From: Sphagnum magellanicum
Lineage: Eukaryota; Streptophyta; Sphagnopsida; Sphagnales; Sphagnaceae
NCBI GenBank assembly: GCA_021904315.1
Contig: CM038920.1
Location: forward strand, 1,612,001-1,676,000
Reading direction: 5' to 3'
Length of the DNA stretch: 64,000 bases
The notes under the pieces are model-generated. The model was not told the origin of the DNA, did not search any database, and saw nothing but the letters and a program-made list of their open reading frames with translations. The translations under genes and the position numbers were made by a program. Below are positions 1 to 11,282 of the stretch, piece by piece (position 1 is the stretch's first letter; the number at the start of each line of letters is the position of its first letter).

Positions 1-990
1 TATTAAATAGAAAATAAGTAGGATAGTTAGTAGGGGTAATTAATATGTGATAATTATTTTAATCAAATAAATACTTAATTAGGTAGGCAATGTAATTTGT
101 TTGTTGAACAAGTTAGGTAATGGGTAGTAGAAGTAATTTATGATCTATTTATAAACTCAATATCATGAATCAATTATATATCATACATATAAATGACATT
201 TTGTTGGTACAATTATGACCTATTATAAGCATAGACGTATAATATAATTTCTTAAATAAAACATAAGTTTGACATATGAAAACATATAATTTATTTTTAC
301 ATATGATTTTTCTCATAATTTTAAGTAAAACTTAAGATATTATATGTGTGCAAATGTAATAAAATTTATAGTTCATAAAATCAATTAATTATATGGCATT
401 AATTAATATTTTAAAATTAAAATAAATTATCTAGATTAAGTTTTTACATCAGAAATAATATGGCTAGTAAAAAAAATATTTTATTTTATTTATGATCCAT
501 TTATAAATATCATATATGTGAATGAACTATATATCAAACATCTAAATTAAATTCTATTGAAAACATTATGATATATCAAAAGAAAAATAATATAATATAA
601 TATAATATCTAGAATCAAATGAAGGTTTAAGATATGAAAGATACATTTTTATTATTATATTATCCATTTATAAATCATGTGCTTGAATTTTATTTTTCCA
701 AGGAATGGTCGTTGAAATGGTATTCCATAACAAAAAAAATTTAAAAATTCCAAATTAATTTACATTTAAAAAAAGAAAAGAGATGTGTTTGTGTACATTA
801 TTGAAAGAAGTTTAAGATTAAACTTCTTTCTTGTCATTTGCACAAAATTTTAATAAGATATGAAATATCAAAAATGATGTTTTGTGTAATGCTTTAAATG
901 AAGTAGAATAACTAAAATGCACACTTTTACAATGCCACAATGAGTGGGGTGGCTTGGTGGTGTAGGTATTGATTTCCTAAATGAGGATGT
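1..990 (+). repeat. AT-rich dispersed repeat, copy A (inverted relative to 49,480-50,640)
   Basis: A very AT-rich stretch that matches, in opposite orientation, the block at about 49,500-50,600. Shared landmarks in the same order include 'tagtaggggtaattaat'-like ends, 'tatgacccattt'-like segments, 'ccatttataaatcatg', a 'cattattgaaagaag' stretch, and a final 'gtggggtggcttggtggt'. No coding potential is seen. The family is unnamed. Two copies in opposite orientation and a common terminal motif suggest a mobile repeat rather than local duplication. Confidence 0.6.
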
Positions 991-3470
991 CACATATTGT
1001 TTTTTGTGACTAGAATTTTAAGTTGTCCAAAGCAACTAAGCTCTATAACAATCACATGTGATAATCATAACTAAAAATTAATTATTAATCTAGTCATTGA
1101 TTTGCAAATTCTTTGTAATGTGAACATTACAATAAATAATAGAACAAATATTAGAATAAATATGTATTATGGTTAATGCACAACTATGTGCATGTTCAAA
1201 GAAAAATATCACCTTCTAGATTGGATGTCGATTTTTGGTGAATATTTTACTAAAGGGTCATTTAGAAATTGACTCGCACTTGTGAAGAAATTAGTAAGAA
1301 AGTTGGAAAAGGGTCTCACCCTCATTGAGCTTGGTATGGCCAAGTCACTTTTTGTGTTTGCAGTGTGCATGTTGAGATTGTTGGATCTTGTCCAAGGAAG
1401 TCATGATAAGCAGAAGCTATCACTGACGATAACAACACCACAAGAAGCACATTCTCTTTCAAACAAACTTGTGTTGAATTTCAAACATGTAAATGTAACA
1501 TACATAATCTCAAATGCGATCACATTATGTGATTCAATGTAAGCATGACTAATGAACTTATATTATGACATTATGTTAAAAGGTTCATCAAAACAATAGC
1601 CAAGTTGTCCAAAAAAAATGCAGCATTAAATAACAATCACAGTGTGGATTCAAATCAATCACAGTCCTAGCAAGTGGTGCATTCATTTATTAGAAAACAA
1701 AAATCAAATTGAAATTTTTATTAAAAAAACTAGCCTAAATCTATAATGGTTCAATTCTTATAATAATGTATTATTACATATTGATTACAACAAATATTGC
1801 TCTTCACTTTGCAAGGGTTCACTTTACAAAAATTTGTTCTAATAATTCTATAGGTATTCACAACATATGGTTTGAATAATATCCTTAGATAATTCAATTC
1901 TAGAAACGAATATTCAATATTGGGTCCAGCATTTCATCAACATTTGGTGGTTAAAAAAATCATGGTAAATTAGTTTTACACCAATGTATAATTAACTTTC
2001 ACACCTTTATTGACACTCCCCAAAAAGGAACCATATTATATATTCCATGGGGCCTGATTTCCAAATTGAAAAGAGCAGTCACTTTTCCTATGGGTACTAA
2101 AGACTTAAATCACACCTTAAAATGTAGAATAAGTATATTGAACTTTACTCAAAAGAATGGTGTATCATGGAATCCCAAGATGCATGAATTTATAAAGGTA
2201 GATGCACCATTTCTACAAGATTCCTAACTATCAATTTAGTTATCTTCTTGGCCTTCTAACTTCAGTGACCCCCAAATCAATAAAAAGTCATTTCTATCTT
2301 GCAGCTAAATGTGCTAAATCGATGCTACTTAATTATACAACCCAGCCTAATTTTTCTGTGTTCCTATCCACCGTTCTAGAAGCTTCCAGCAAGTTTACAT
2401 GTCAAGTAATCACATGGTCTACAACATGCACATGTGAATAAGAGCTGATTTTATCCTACAGGTACTTCAGGCGTGTGGCAAATCAATGTCACAAAGCCTA
2501 GTTCATCTTGGGGTCTTGCACCATGCACTTGCTATTGTAGCTACCAACTACGCACAGATTGTATCTATAATCACTGCAACCAAACCAGACCGTGAATTAA
2601 CTTACAACCCCATAGGCAAATGCTACGAAAGTTTTATAACTCAATAAATAAATTTAATAGATATATGTGGAAATAAGAATTTAGCATTTAGTGTGTTCAC
2701 ACCAAGACATCACCATAATTAGGTGCAAAATTGATTGCAATGGGTTGTGCCAACAAGCCTATCTATGCATCAAGGTCTAGAGTATCATATGATAGCAAAC
2801 TAAGGCAAACCAACACATACTCAAGTAAAAACTTGCGAGATCACAATTTGAAGAACACATTATTATTGGGATCTAAGAGTCTCACCAGATGACCCATAGA
2901 ACCATGAAGCTCCAGTTGTGGTGCGCGTTGAATGTTGAGGAGCTTCGGTAACTGTTAGGGCAAGCTTGTTGTCAAATATAGACCATTGCCTTGTAATAAC
3001 TCCAACATTCAATTGCTTAATTAGCTGACACCACCAACTGATTTTTCCATGCTGCAAAATTCCTTCCACATGCCGTTTTTATTGAAAGCCCATCACCTGC
3101 AGAGGTTTGGAGCGTCAGGAAAGAAGGCATTGTTGTAAATAGTTTAAAATGATTCTGGGATAACAAATTTGCATAGGATGCAATGGTTGGCAAAAACTAT
3201 TGCACAATCTAGATTTCTTGATTGTTCTCACATCACAGTCTCCCACTATTGTTCATTGGATAAATTATTCGATTTGTCCATTTGCTTTACTGATAGTGGT
3301 CTCTCATTTTTTAAAGTCCCATTTTCAAGTTTATGGATAGAACTTGAGATATATCAATAAATAATAATGCATCTGAAAATTATTGATGTAGGCCTCAATA
3401 ACCAGTATTGGTGGGGATGCTCTCACAAGGATGACCTTTACTACACAATGGTTGCTTGGTTGGAAGGATA
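991..3470. other. Intergenic, no supported gene
   Basis: Several open frames of 60-90 codons occur here (for example 1282-1542 + and 2863-3069 -). None has a recognisable domain, and neighbouring frames do not extend them through plausible splice sites. The minus-strand frame at 2863-3069 has fairly balanced composition (begins near 'GKISWWCQLIKQLN') and could be a fragment of a decayed gene, but I cannot name it. Confidence 0.4.
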
Positions 3471-4330
3471 AAGCTTGTTGTTCTATAGCGTGCTTCTTTG
3501 TCACATAACTCTTTTTTTGCTTTTCACTTCTTCCTTGTTGGCGTGTACTCTTGCAATAAAGTGCGTTACTTACTTTGGAATGGGCCTAGTAGAGCTTGTT
3601 TCACCTAGGAATTTGCTGAGCCTGGTAGGACCACCAGGTGGTACAAGGTTCTAGCAGGCTTAGTTCCGGAACATAACCAGCATTCCACACTATAAAGTGT
3701 GCACCCCTCAAACAAGGAAAAACCCTAAAGAAGTGCCTGAATAGAATAGCAGAACCAGCGACTGTATAAAGACTGACGGCTTATCTGCTTTGATTCCTTT
3801 TCGATTGAATAGATCTCCGTTTAAATTCTCTCCGAGATATCTATAGCCATAAAGAAAACTCATATGATGCAATTCAAGAGGACTTCATGTTTTGAACCCT
3901 GAAGGCTAGAATCATGCATCCATAGCTGAAGACTAGAAAGGCCATTTAGGGTGACTTTAAACGAGGGTCCAAGGTCCAGGGATCAATGAATTGAAGCAAT
4001 CTTATTGGTCAAAAGCATTAAATTGGTCTCAAGGCCTTTAGACAAGGGTCCAAGACCAAAAAGTGGCAAATTGAGGCTACTACCCTACATGGCACCTCTT
4101 TTCGAGGGAAAATCAATTGGTTTGGACCCAAAAACAGTGCCAAAAGGAGAGCTTCTAATTTGGAGAACCAAGAATCAGGCTAGGGAACAAAGTACAGTGG
4201 AACTCAAGGATTCAATTTGCTTCAAACCAGTCCACATTGGTTCCTAGGAAATTGGACCCTGGACCCTCATCTAAAGTGGGCCTTAGTTCTTGTGGGCTTT
4301 GATTGCCTAAGGTGTATTGCCTTTGACCCT
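3471..4330. other. Higher-GC stretch with a TATA-like box, unassigned
   Basis: Base composition rises relative to the flanks. 'cactataaagtgtgc' near 3688-3702 resembles a TATA box with a downstream leader-like sequence. An 80-codon frame (4005-4247 +) follows but matches nothing I recognise. It may be a decayed gene, a transposon end or a promoter fragment; there is no way to choose from sequence alone. Confidence 0.25.
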
Positions 4331-4499
4331 CAAATGACCATCAATAATCAGCTATGAAATGACAATTACGTATATGTGACTTATTTTATTAGCTATTTTA
4401 ATTGACAACTAGAAATATTTGTATGTTCTGTCATGTTATTAAAATTCAAGGTGCATAAAAATGATAAAAAAACTTCTTTTCAAATGGTTGTGGGCATCA

Positions 4500-4760
4500 A
4501 GTGAGATAGTTATAACGATCGAGGTAGTTATTAAGAAAGGCATGAGGTAACTACTAGGAAAGTTAGCAGAAAACAATGTAGTTATTAAGAAAGGAATGAG
4601 GTAAGTACTAGGAAAGTTAGCAGGAAACGAGGTAAATGTTAAGAAAGAAGAAATTGTTGTGAGCATGAATTGAGATAGTTATTAGAAAAGGAGTGAAATA
4701 GTTATTAAAAAAGTTAGTGGGAAAGAAGATAATTATTAGAAAAGAAATGAGATAGTTACA
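4500..4760 (+). repeat. Imperfect tandem repeat, about 54-bp unit
   Basis: Four to five degenerate copies of a unit built around 'gtagttattaagaaagg', 'aatgaggtaa' and 'ctaggaaagttagca'. The two best units start near 4525 and 4580, and decay increases towards 4760. The repeat creates an open minus-strand frame of 75 codons with the same periodicity, which is a by-product and not a gene. Confidence 0.7.
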
Positions 4761-4827
4761 TTTGAAAATGAGATTATTATTTCTGAAATTATCTTTTAAA
4801 ATATCCAGGCACGATCATATGATAAAC

Positions 4828-5142
4828 AAGGGGTGTCACACTGTGGCCTTGCCTTTTACATTAAAAAGTATCTGAAGGAAAAAAAGAATTATGGAAATTC
4901 AAATATTTCACCATGCAAAAATATAATCTTCAAAAAAATCCTCTACAAAAAAAACCAAAATCCTTCAAGATATCATAACTCTATAACTAATCTCAAGTTT
5001 CAACGCAAGCCAAAATATCATCTTTCAAAAATCCTCATATAAGAATAGACCTATTATTACCTAGGGGCCAAAATCCCTTAAGCCACTATACTCTATAATG
5101 AATCTAAACACAATATCCTTGCCTTGGTAGGCCAGGCCAAAA
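4828..5142 (+). mobile_element. SINE-like element with 11-bp target-site duplications, copy 1
   Basis: About 315 bp, flanked by the direct repeat 'atatgataaac' at 4817-4827 and 5143-5153 (then a/g 'ag'). The 3' end runs into a short A-tract ('ggccaaaa') just before the second flank. The same element lies inverted at 58,541-58,847. Short length, no ORF, target-site duplications and an A-rich 3' end fit a non-autonomous retroposon (SINE). No clear pol III A and B boxes were located, so the class is inferred. Confidence 0.6.
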
Positions 5143-5153
5143 ATATGATAAAC

Positions 5154-5770
5154 GAGCATCACATGATAGATTTCAAAAAATCACCCATACACCAGTTCGT
5201 CGAAGTTTCTCATCACTAGATTTATAAGAACCATTGACAATGCAACAATTACCTTTTGACCCACTGTTACACAAAACTTAAAGTGCTTCTGTACCAAAAT
5301 GAGTACTAGAAAACATTGCATAAAATACTCGTCTGGTGGATTTCTTGTAGCACCACCTCCTCATGAGGTCATGCTAGAAAAGTCTTCATGTGAGAATGCC
5401 ATGTAACTTGGTCATGAAAGTACCGAAAGAAAGACCAACAACTGGAAGGCCGTGAACACATCAAAGCTTTGTCAGGTGCAACAACTTTCATGGTCAAAAT
5501 GATGTCCAAAGGAGGGAGCCTCAAAGAAATATCAGCATGACTAGTGCAAATTGACCCCTCATATTCCGGGTCAAAAATGATGCTCTCAAAGTAAAGCATG
5601 CTTCTTGCCGGCAAAATAAAACAATGACTATCAAGCTACATGATCATCAACTTACGTACATAGTGAGACAAAGAGGCCAATTGCCGAACAATAATCTTCT
5701 ATTAAAAAAGACCTTTTCACTTAATGGCTTTTACAGAGCATACCTAGTGTAGGGAAAACACCCAAGGCTG
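5154..5770. other. Intergenic, no supported gene
   Basis: One open frame of 81 codons on the minus strand (5369-5614) has no recognisable domain. Nothing else stands out. Confidence 0.4.
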
Positions 5771-5771
5771 T

Positions 5772-5837
5772 GGGCTTTACCGGAATAAGCGCCCGGGCAA
5801 GGTGGAACCAAGCTTGAGCCCAATTCTGGTAAAGCCC
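5772..5837. repeat. Inverted repeat, 15-bp arms
   Basis: The arm 'gggctttaccggaat' (5772-5786) pairs with 'attctggtaaagccc' (5823-5837) with one mismatch, around a GC-rich 36-bp loop. It can form a hairpin. It could be a small transposon terminus or an RNA hairpin; no other feature decides. Confidence 0.6.
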
Positions 5838-6470
5838 AGATGTAAAGATCGTTCTCAGATTTTTTTTTTAATTTTTTTTTTCACAAGAATTTATTTTCGT
5901 CAGGCATTTAAGAAAATGAAATGCTTGCGCATGCAAGTGTTTTCTGAAATGCCCCACCATTTTTTACTCCATAAATTCACTCCAAAAAAATCCAAGGAGG
6001 TCATTACGACAAGGTATAGAGGCACCTTAAACCTGTAAGCAAATTGTGCCTTCACACCTAAAGAGAAGTCATAACGTGCGATAAGACACTGTCATGGATG
6101 ATGTAGGTAATCATGGATGCATAGATCATGAGTGAGTAAGCGGCCTCATGATCTACACGTCCATCATTACTTCATGGATGATCTATCTATGTATGCATCC
6201 ATTAGCAGTAGGTACCTAGTACCTACCTCGTGGTCTACGAATGTATGAAGGTTTTTTGGCCATGTGTTTTACGTCAGGTGGGTATGGGGAAAAGGGAGCG
6301 GAGGATAGACACCCGATGTAGCACATCTGAAAAACATGCACGTGCGTGTGCCGTAATGTGTTGTGTGTACAGTATACCTGTGCGATACCTGTGCCCCACT
6401 TGTGCCCCCACGCGGTATCGTACAGCGTTTCCCGTTTTCCACAACCCTTCACCACTCATTGCACTCCAGG
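5838..6470. other. Upstream region of the 6.9-8.8 kb gene
   Basis: AT-rich until about 6200, with scattered 'catggatg' and 'gatctat' motifs, then a sharp rise in GC. Open frames on both strands at 6216-6705 overlap each other and follow the GC rise, so I read them as non-coding. The region probably holds distal promoter sequence for the downstream gene. Confidence 0.35.
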
Positions 6471-6471
6471 T

Positions 6472-6626
6472 AGGCGCCATGTCGGAGCCAGCTCGGCTGA
6501 CACCTCCGTTGGTTCCTACCTCCCACCACTGACTAGGCTCCACGTCGGACCCAGCTCGGCCGACGCATCCGTTGGTCCCTATCTCCTACCACTGACTAAG
6601 CGCCACGTCGGAGCCTGCTCGGCCGA
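6472..6626 (+). repeat. 63-bp tandem repeat with CACGTC-type motifs
   Basis: Two full units and one partial unit start at about 6472, 6535 and 6598. Each begins 'g(c/t)gccacgtcgga'-like and continues 'cagctcggccgacgc'. Two of the three carry CCACGTCGG, an ACGT-core element of the G-box/ABRE class; in the first it is CCATGTCGG. The array sits about 300 bp upstream of the predicted start codon at 6926, so it may act as a promoter module. The tandem structure is visible; the regulatory role is inference. Confidence 0.7.
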
Positions 6627-6925
6627 CGCTCGCAGAGGGGGCGTGCAATCCAATGGAGTCGTGGTCCACTACTTAACGCGCCACGACTGTCGTCGACGGC
6701 CGTAGTCGTGGTCCGCAGTCGCTGGCCGTCGGTGTTCGCGTATGGCAGCCACAAATTCTTTGGAAAAGAGACGAGAAAGAGACGAGAGAGAGAGCGCGCT
6801 CTCCAAAGCTTGTGATTTGGATTCGGCTATTTTGCATAGACAGTAAGGGAGCCAAGGAATTCATTTTGGCCAAGGTTTTGGTGGTGCGCGCAAAGCAAGC
6901 AATTCGGGTGGAGACTTTTGTTGCA

Positions 6926-8827
6926 ATGGAGGTTCTTGCGCGAAGGGCGGCTTCTAGTACTGCTGCGGCTGCAGTAATGAGGCGGCAAGAAGGAGTTTCT
7001 TGCAACTATAATGGATGCAATAGGAGCTCCCAGAAGAGCGATGCTTCCTGCGCGCTCTCCAGGTGATCACCGCCTTCCTTTGCCTCCATTGTAGTCTCGA
7101 TAGACAGAGAGATATGGAGGAGGAGATAGAAAGAAAAGCGATGAGAGGAAGAGAGATCAGGAAGAAGAAAACGAATTATGTTTTGATGATAAGCAGATTG
7201 CTCTATAACGCGTTCGATCTGCGAAATGTGTGTATACGAGACAGAGATACACAGAGACACACAGGCAGAGACAGAGAGATGAGAGTGCCGCAGAGCGGCG
7301 GAGGTCGATAGTAGGATAAGATTCCAGGCTTTCTACCTGCCATGCAATAGGATAGCAGGTGTATTATACGTTTGTCGTCGCGGCAAGGTTCTTGCTCGTT
7401 TCTGACGGAACTGAATGGAGGGGATTGTGGCAGAGTACGAGTATGTGGCGCTTCATCGCTGTCGTGGTGCTGCAGCAAGCTAGGTGAGAAGCTATCTACA
7501 TTAGCCATGCGGTTTCTCTATATCTGGTTATATAGCCGCTGCCTAAGTAGTCTTTTTACCCTGGGGAGTAGAAGCTTTCATAGCCATTGCGATATCTTGG
7601 AATTCCGAAACAAGCAATGATTTCTAGCGATATCCTTGTTTCGGGATCCCCGCGCATCTTCTAGATCTTTCTTTACTCTCAAGAGACATTGATCTGATTT
7701 CATTGAGCGTGTTCAATTTGCAGGGGGATCCAAGGTTTTTGACAGGCAATCTTCTGGAGACAATTTCAGAGAAGGGTGTATCATCAAAAAATCCGTCATA
7801 CGGAAGAAGAAGACCTGCTTCAGAAGATCGTCAAGGCCTAGTGCTACTACACTCCATGCTTCTTTAGGAGTGGCAAGACGACATGAGGATTCCACAAACA
7901 GAGGAGCTACATCTTACTTGGATCGATTGGAGAACCGATCCGGCATCAGGACTGGCATGCAGCTCGATTGCTGGGTAGAAGATGCAGTATTTGAGGTGCA
8001 ATTCTTTCTCCTGATAAATCTGCCAGAATTTTTTTCCTTCATTCTTCACAAAGAGATGTCTTTTTGTTTCTTCCTTCTCCTTTCTTTTAGTTTTTTGTAT
8101 TTGTTACGAGATTGTTTATTGTTGCATTGGTTCGTGATGCATGCGTGTCGTGCAAATTGATTTTTGGTGGATTTGTGTGCCAGACTGTGAAGAATTGTGG
8201 ATTGTGATGCACGTGTGTTGTGGTGCAATCAATTGATGTTTTCTATATGGATTTGTGTGCCAGGTCGTGAAGAATTGTGGGTTGTGGTGCATGTGTGTTG
8301 TGGTGCAGTCAATTGATGTTTTCTATGAATTTGTGTGCCAGATTGTGAAGAATGTGGACCAGGCGCCATTTTTGCAATTTGTGTTTGAGACAAACAACAG
8401 TTCATCAAAGAGATCTAAGCAGCAACAAGTGTCTCAAGAGGTGTTTGAGAAGCCTGAATGCTGGCTCCAATTGCGAGACTCTCTGTCTCGAGTTTCAGCT
8501 CCTCCTGATGGAGTGATCTTTGTGCAAAGATTAGATGTGACAAGCTGCTGCTTGGAGGAGGAGGAGGAGGAGGAGGAGGATCCTGCTGCTGCTGCTGCTT
8601 TTGGAAATGATCGGAGATGGAAATGTCCATTGGAGTTAAATGGATCATGTACCAACATGTGGGGAGTTGTTGTTCAAGCACGAAGTGCACGTGCAAGTGC
8701 TTGCTACATATTGAAGACCACAAAGGTTTGTTCATCAGCTGGCTTGTGTACACAGTTTTGTTTGACTCGGGCAAAATGCTTTGGACCTTCAATTGCTGCA
8801 CAGCTTGAGCGTGTCTGGCTTCTATAA
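6926..8827 (+). CDS. DUF7804-like plant protein, probably chloroplast-targeted (four exons)
   Basis: Exon model: 6926-7062, 7359-7483, 7724-7995 and 8342-8827. All phases match and the total is 1020 nt (339 aa). Donors: CAG|GTGATC, TAG|GTGAGA, GAG|GTGCAA. Acceptors end in GCAG, GCAG and CCAG. The start is the first ATG in the open exon 1 frame. The N terminus is rich in Ala, Arg and Ser (MEVLARRAASSTAAAA), like a plastid transit peptide. The core begins near residue 164 with 'MQLDCWVEDAVFE', then 'IVKNVDQAPFLQFVFE', a Glu run (8557-8579, GAG repeats) followed by an Ala run, and ends with 'WGVVVQARSA', 'ACYILKTTKV' and 'THF'-like 'CTQFCLTRAKCFG', finishing VWLL. From memory this order matches the plant DUF7804 family, whose biochemical role is unknown. 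The family call needs an HMM search; the gene model is well supported by phase agreement. Confidence 0.65.
8164..8362 (+). repeat. Tandem triplication of a splice acceptor in intron 3 and start of exon 4
   Basis: Three copies of a roughly 83-bp unit: 'gatttgtgtgccag' followed by 'NNtgtgaagaa', then 'gtgcaNtcaattgatgttttc'. The third copy supplies the acceptor used in the model (AG at 8340-8341, exon 'attgtgaagaatgtg'). The first two would join 'TVKNC' or 'VVKNC' instead of 'IVKNV'. The first copy runs into an in-frame stop (tga) soon after; the second stays open into exon 4. Confidence 0.75.
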
Positions 8828-9779
8828 ATCCATAGAGAGGTTCAATCAACAACCCACCAGACTTGTATTTTAGATATGATCATTATGTTCCATTCCCTTA
8901 AACATGGATCATTGAAAGAAGATTTGGGTATATGTAATCCATATACCAATAGTCAATTATTCTGGCTGCTGATGTCTCGGAGAAGGCAAGAAGGGCTTGG
9001 GCTCCAGGGATACAAATCAATCAGTGACAAGTGGGTGGTCACACCCAACAACAAAAGGCAAGTAGAGAAGTAGGGTATGCATTGACAAACATTCAAAATC
9101 AAACAGTTTGATATCTTGCAAGATTGCATCTCACAAGAGAGAAATTGCAATTGTGTACATTCTGAATTCATGATCAAATGTGATGCGGACCTTCGATTAG
9201 GTCGCATATTCTCCACACAGTTCCATTCTCAGAGCCCCTGAAGATATTTACATTGATTTTACTTGGTATTAAACATGATTGCACTGCCTCATTTTTCTAC
9301 ATAACAATTTCCAAAATTTCATGGCTTTTCTTTTTATAAAATTGTGATATGGTTAAACTGACAATTATTCACAATAAGATTTAACCAAATTTGGCTATAG
9401 ATCAGGTATGAAAGTAGAAAATTCTAAGAATCCTTTTTATATTGGCTACCTGTTGGAACTTCTTGTAGAAATCTGGCGATTTTTTATTTTATTTTTGTCG
9501 AAATCTGGTGAATTGGGGCCATTCTTTTCACAAAATCCTTTGTATGTGTAAAAATCATAGTTTCCAGTATGAAAAATGCAAAAATGGACCACAAAAAATA
9601 ATATTAGACTACACTTCAAATTGCTGTATTTGCTTTATAAATCAAACTTGATGTTAAAATTCAATTACCCCAAAATTGCATTTTGAAAAATTGCATATGA
9701 AAAGTGTACAAAACAAACTACTGTTCATCCAGTTATGGTTATGGCTCTGCCCCTTATAGCAAGTTCAAACCAGTGTTGG
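8828..9779. other. 3' flank of the DUF7804-like gene; nothing further seen
   Basis: The 3' untranslated region probably occupies the first few hundred bases. Short frames at 8876-9216 on both strands have no recognisable domain. The rest is AT-rich with no structure that I can see. Confidence 0.4.
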
Positions 9780-10260
9780 CTGGTTTTTGAGTTTTTACCC
9801 AGTTATCAATCCGGTTATCAATAATCTACTCGTCAATTATTGATAACCTACCATCTGGTTTTTTTTTTGGACAACTGGTTCAATTGATAATTGCCTGTTT
9901 CCAAAAATCTAATAACCTACCCAGATGACCTGATTATCACCCAGGTAGGTTATCAATCTTTAAACACGAATTCAAAAAATTTAAGAACAGAAAAAAGAAA
10001 ATTAATTGAAAAATACCCTTTATAATCAACCAATAATCGGCAAGATCAAAATACATCGGTAGGGGAGCGTTCCGCGGTTATCAACTGGTTATTTGATAGC
10101 CTACCCTTATGCAGAACTGATGGTTATTACTCAATCTTTTTATAACCTACCTAGCAATCAAAAAATTGATATCGATATTGACAACCTGGATAGTCGCATT
10201 CAAAAATTCAAAAAAAAACCTACCCGGCGATTATCAGAAAAAAAACAATAATGGAGTGGT
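9780..10260. repeat. Cluster of GGTTATCAAT / AACCTACC motifs
   Basis: About a dozen short motifs occur in both orientations, for example 'ggttatcaat', 'ttgataacctacc', 'taggttatcaatc', 'gataacctacc' and 'tataacctacc', separated by 20-60 bp of AT-rich sequence. They do not form one periodic array. The pattern looks like a degenerate foldback repeat or a protein-binding cluster. Confidence 0.5.
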
Positions 10261-11282
10261 CATCACCCAAAAGACAATTTAGCCAGATTTGGCTATTAAA
10301 AATTACTCGGAAGAAAGGGAAAAAAAAACATCCTTCTATTTGTATTGTTTTTGGCTAACCTACGAGAATGTTATAGGTAGAGAAATTGATAATTTTCTTT
10401 TTTCTCGAAAATTCAGCGAGTTCAACTCTAGAAAAAACTTGTTTCTTGCCATTTTGATTTTTTAAATCGCCATTTGCCAAATAATCCAAAAAAAAAAAAA
10501 AGGGGGGAAAGGTTCACCACCTCCCCGTTCAGAAGAAACGAATTCACACACTGTCAGAGTAACACCAGGTGAGCATTCCACAGTTCTGGAATCTTCAGGT
10601 GTCCTGTCTCTTCGTCGCTGCCCATTCGCCTCTCTGCTTCTGAGCTGTTCGTCCTTGCTCCCGCCGATTCTCTCGCTCTCTGTGGTGTTCTTCTCTCTTG
10701 TTCTTCTGTCTTTTGTAGAAACCTACATTGCTGCTGAGAAGATAGATACTCAAGCAATCCAGCTCCAAATCTCAGAACTCCTCTTATCTCCTTTCCTGTC
10801 TTGTTGAGAAAGCTACAGGAGTTTTTCTCCCAACTTCTGCCACAATGTTTTGCACCCATGGATTCCACAACTTGGGAAGTAGCACTAGCATTTGAGCTTT
10901 GGGCTTCCCAGCTGCAGGATTCAGATTCATGATGGAATAGTACCATTCCCCATCTGCCACAATTTTTGCACACCCACCTATAATTTCCAGAAGTAGCAAG
11001 AGAGTTTTCAGATTCCAGTTGCAGGAAGTATTGAAATGAGGGAATAGGACCATTCTTCCTCAACCTCTGCAGATGGGTTTCAATAGTTTCTCGAGTGTTG
11101 GAAGAAGATTTGATAATATCAGGGCATTTGACTCAAATCTTTGATACGTATGAGCTTCTTTGTATTTCTGCTTATGAAGCAAGTTTCCTTTTAACTTTGT
11201 GAGCAATGAATGATTAGTTGGGTTGAGGAATTGTAAGGATTTAAAGCTTTCTTAAGGGCATGATGAAGATCAAGGCAGAAGC
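10261..11282. other. Pyrimidine-rich GC-richer stretch upstream of the 11.3-13.9 kb gene
   Basis: Contains poly-A (about 10,488-10,501), then a CT-rich leader-like sequence. A good donor-like site, 'aacaccag|gtgagc' near 10,569, and an acceptor-like site, 'gtcttttgtag' near 10,720, would fit a 5' UTR intron. The long minus-strand frame (10,554-11,063, 169 codons) is compositionally odd and I do not accept it as coding. Confidence 0.3.

Noticed and set aside
6216..7508. Overlapping frames on both strands in the GC-rich island
   Set aside because: High GC lengthens chance open frames. Only the phase-consistent exons on the plus strand join into one model.
8415..8852. Minus-strand frame with poly-Gln and poly-Pro runs
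   Set aside because: Antisense of the Glu and Ala codon repeats in the last exon of the DUF7804-like gene.
10554..11063. 169-codon minus-strand frame
   Set aside because: Lies in a CT-rich leader-like region, shows low-complexity Glu/Arg stretches and has no domain. Plus-strand splice signals explain the region better.
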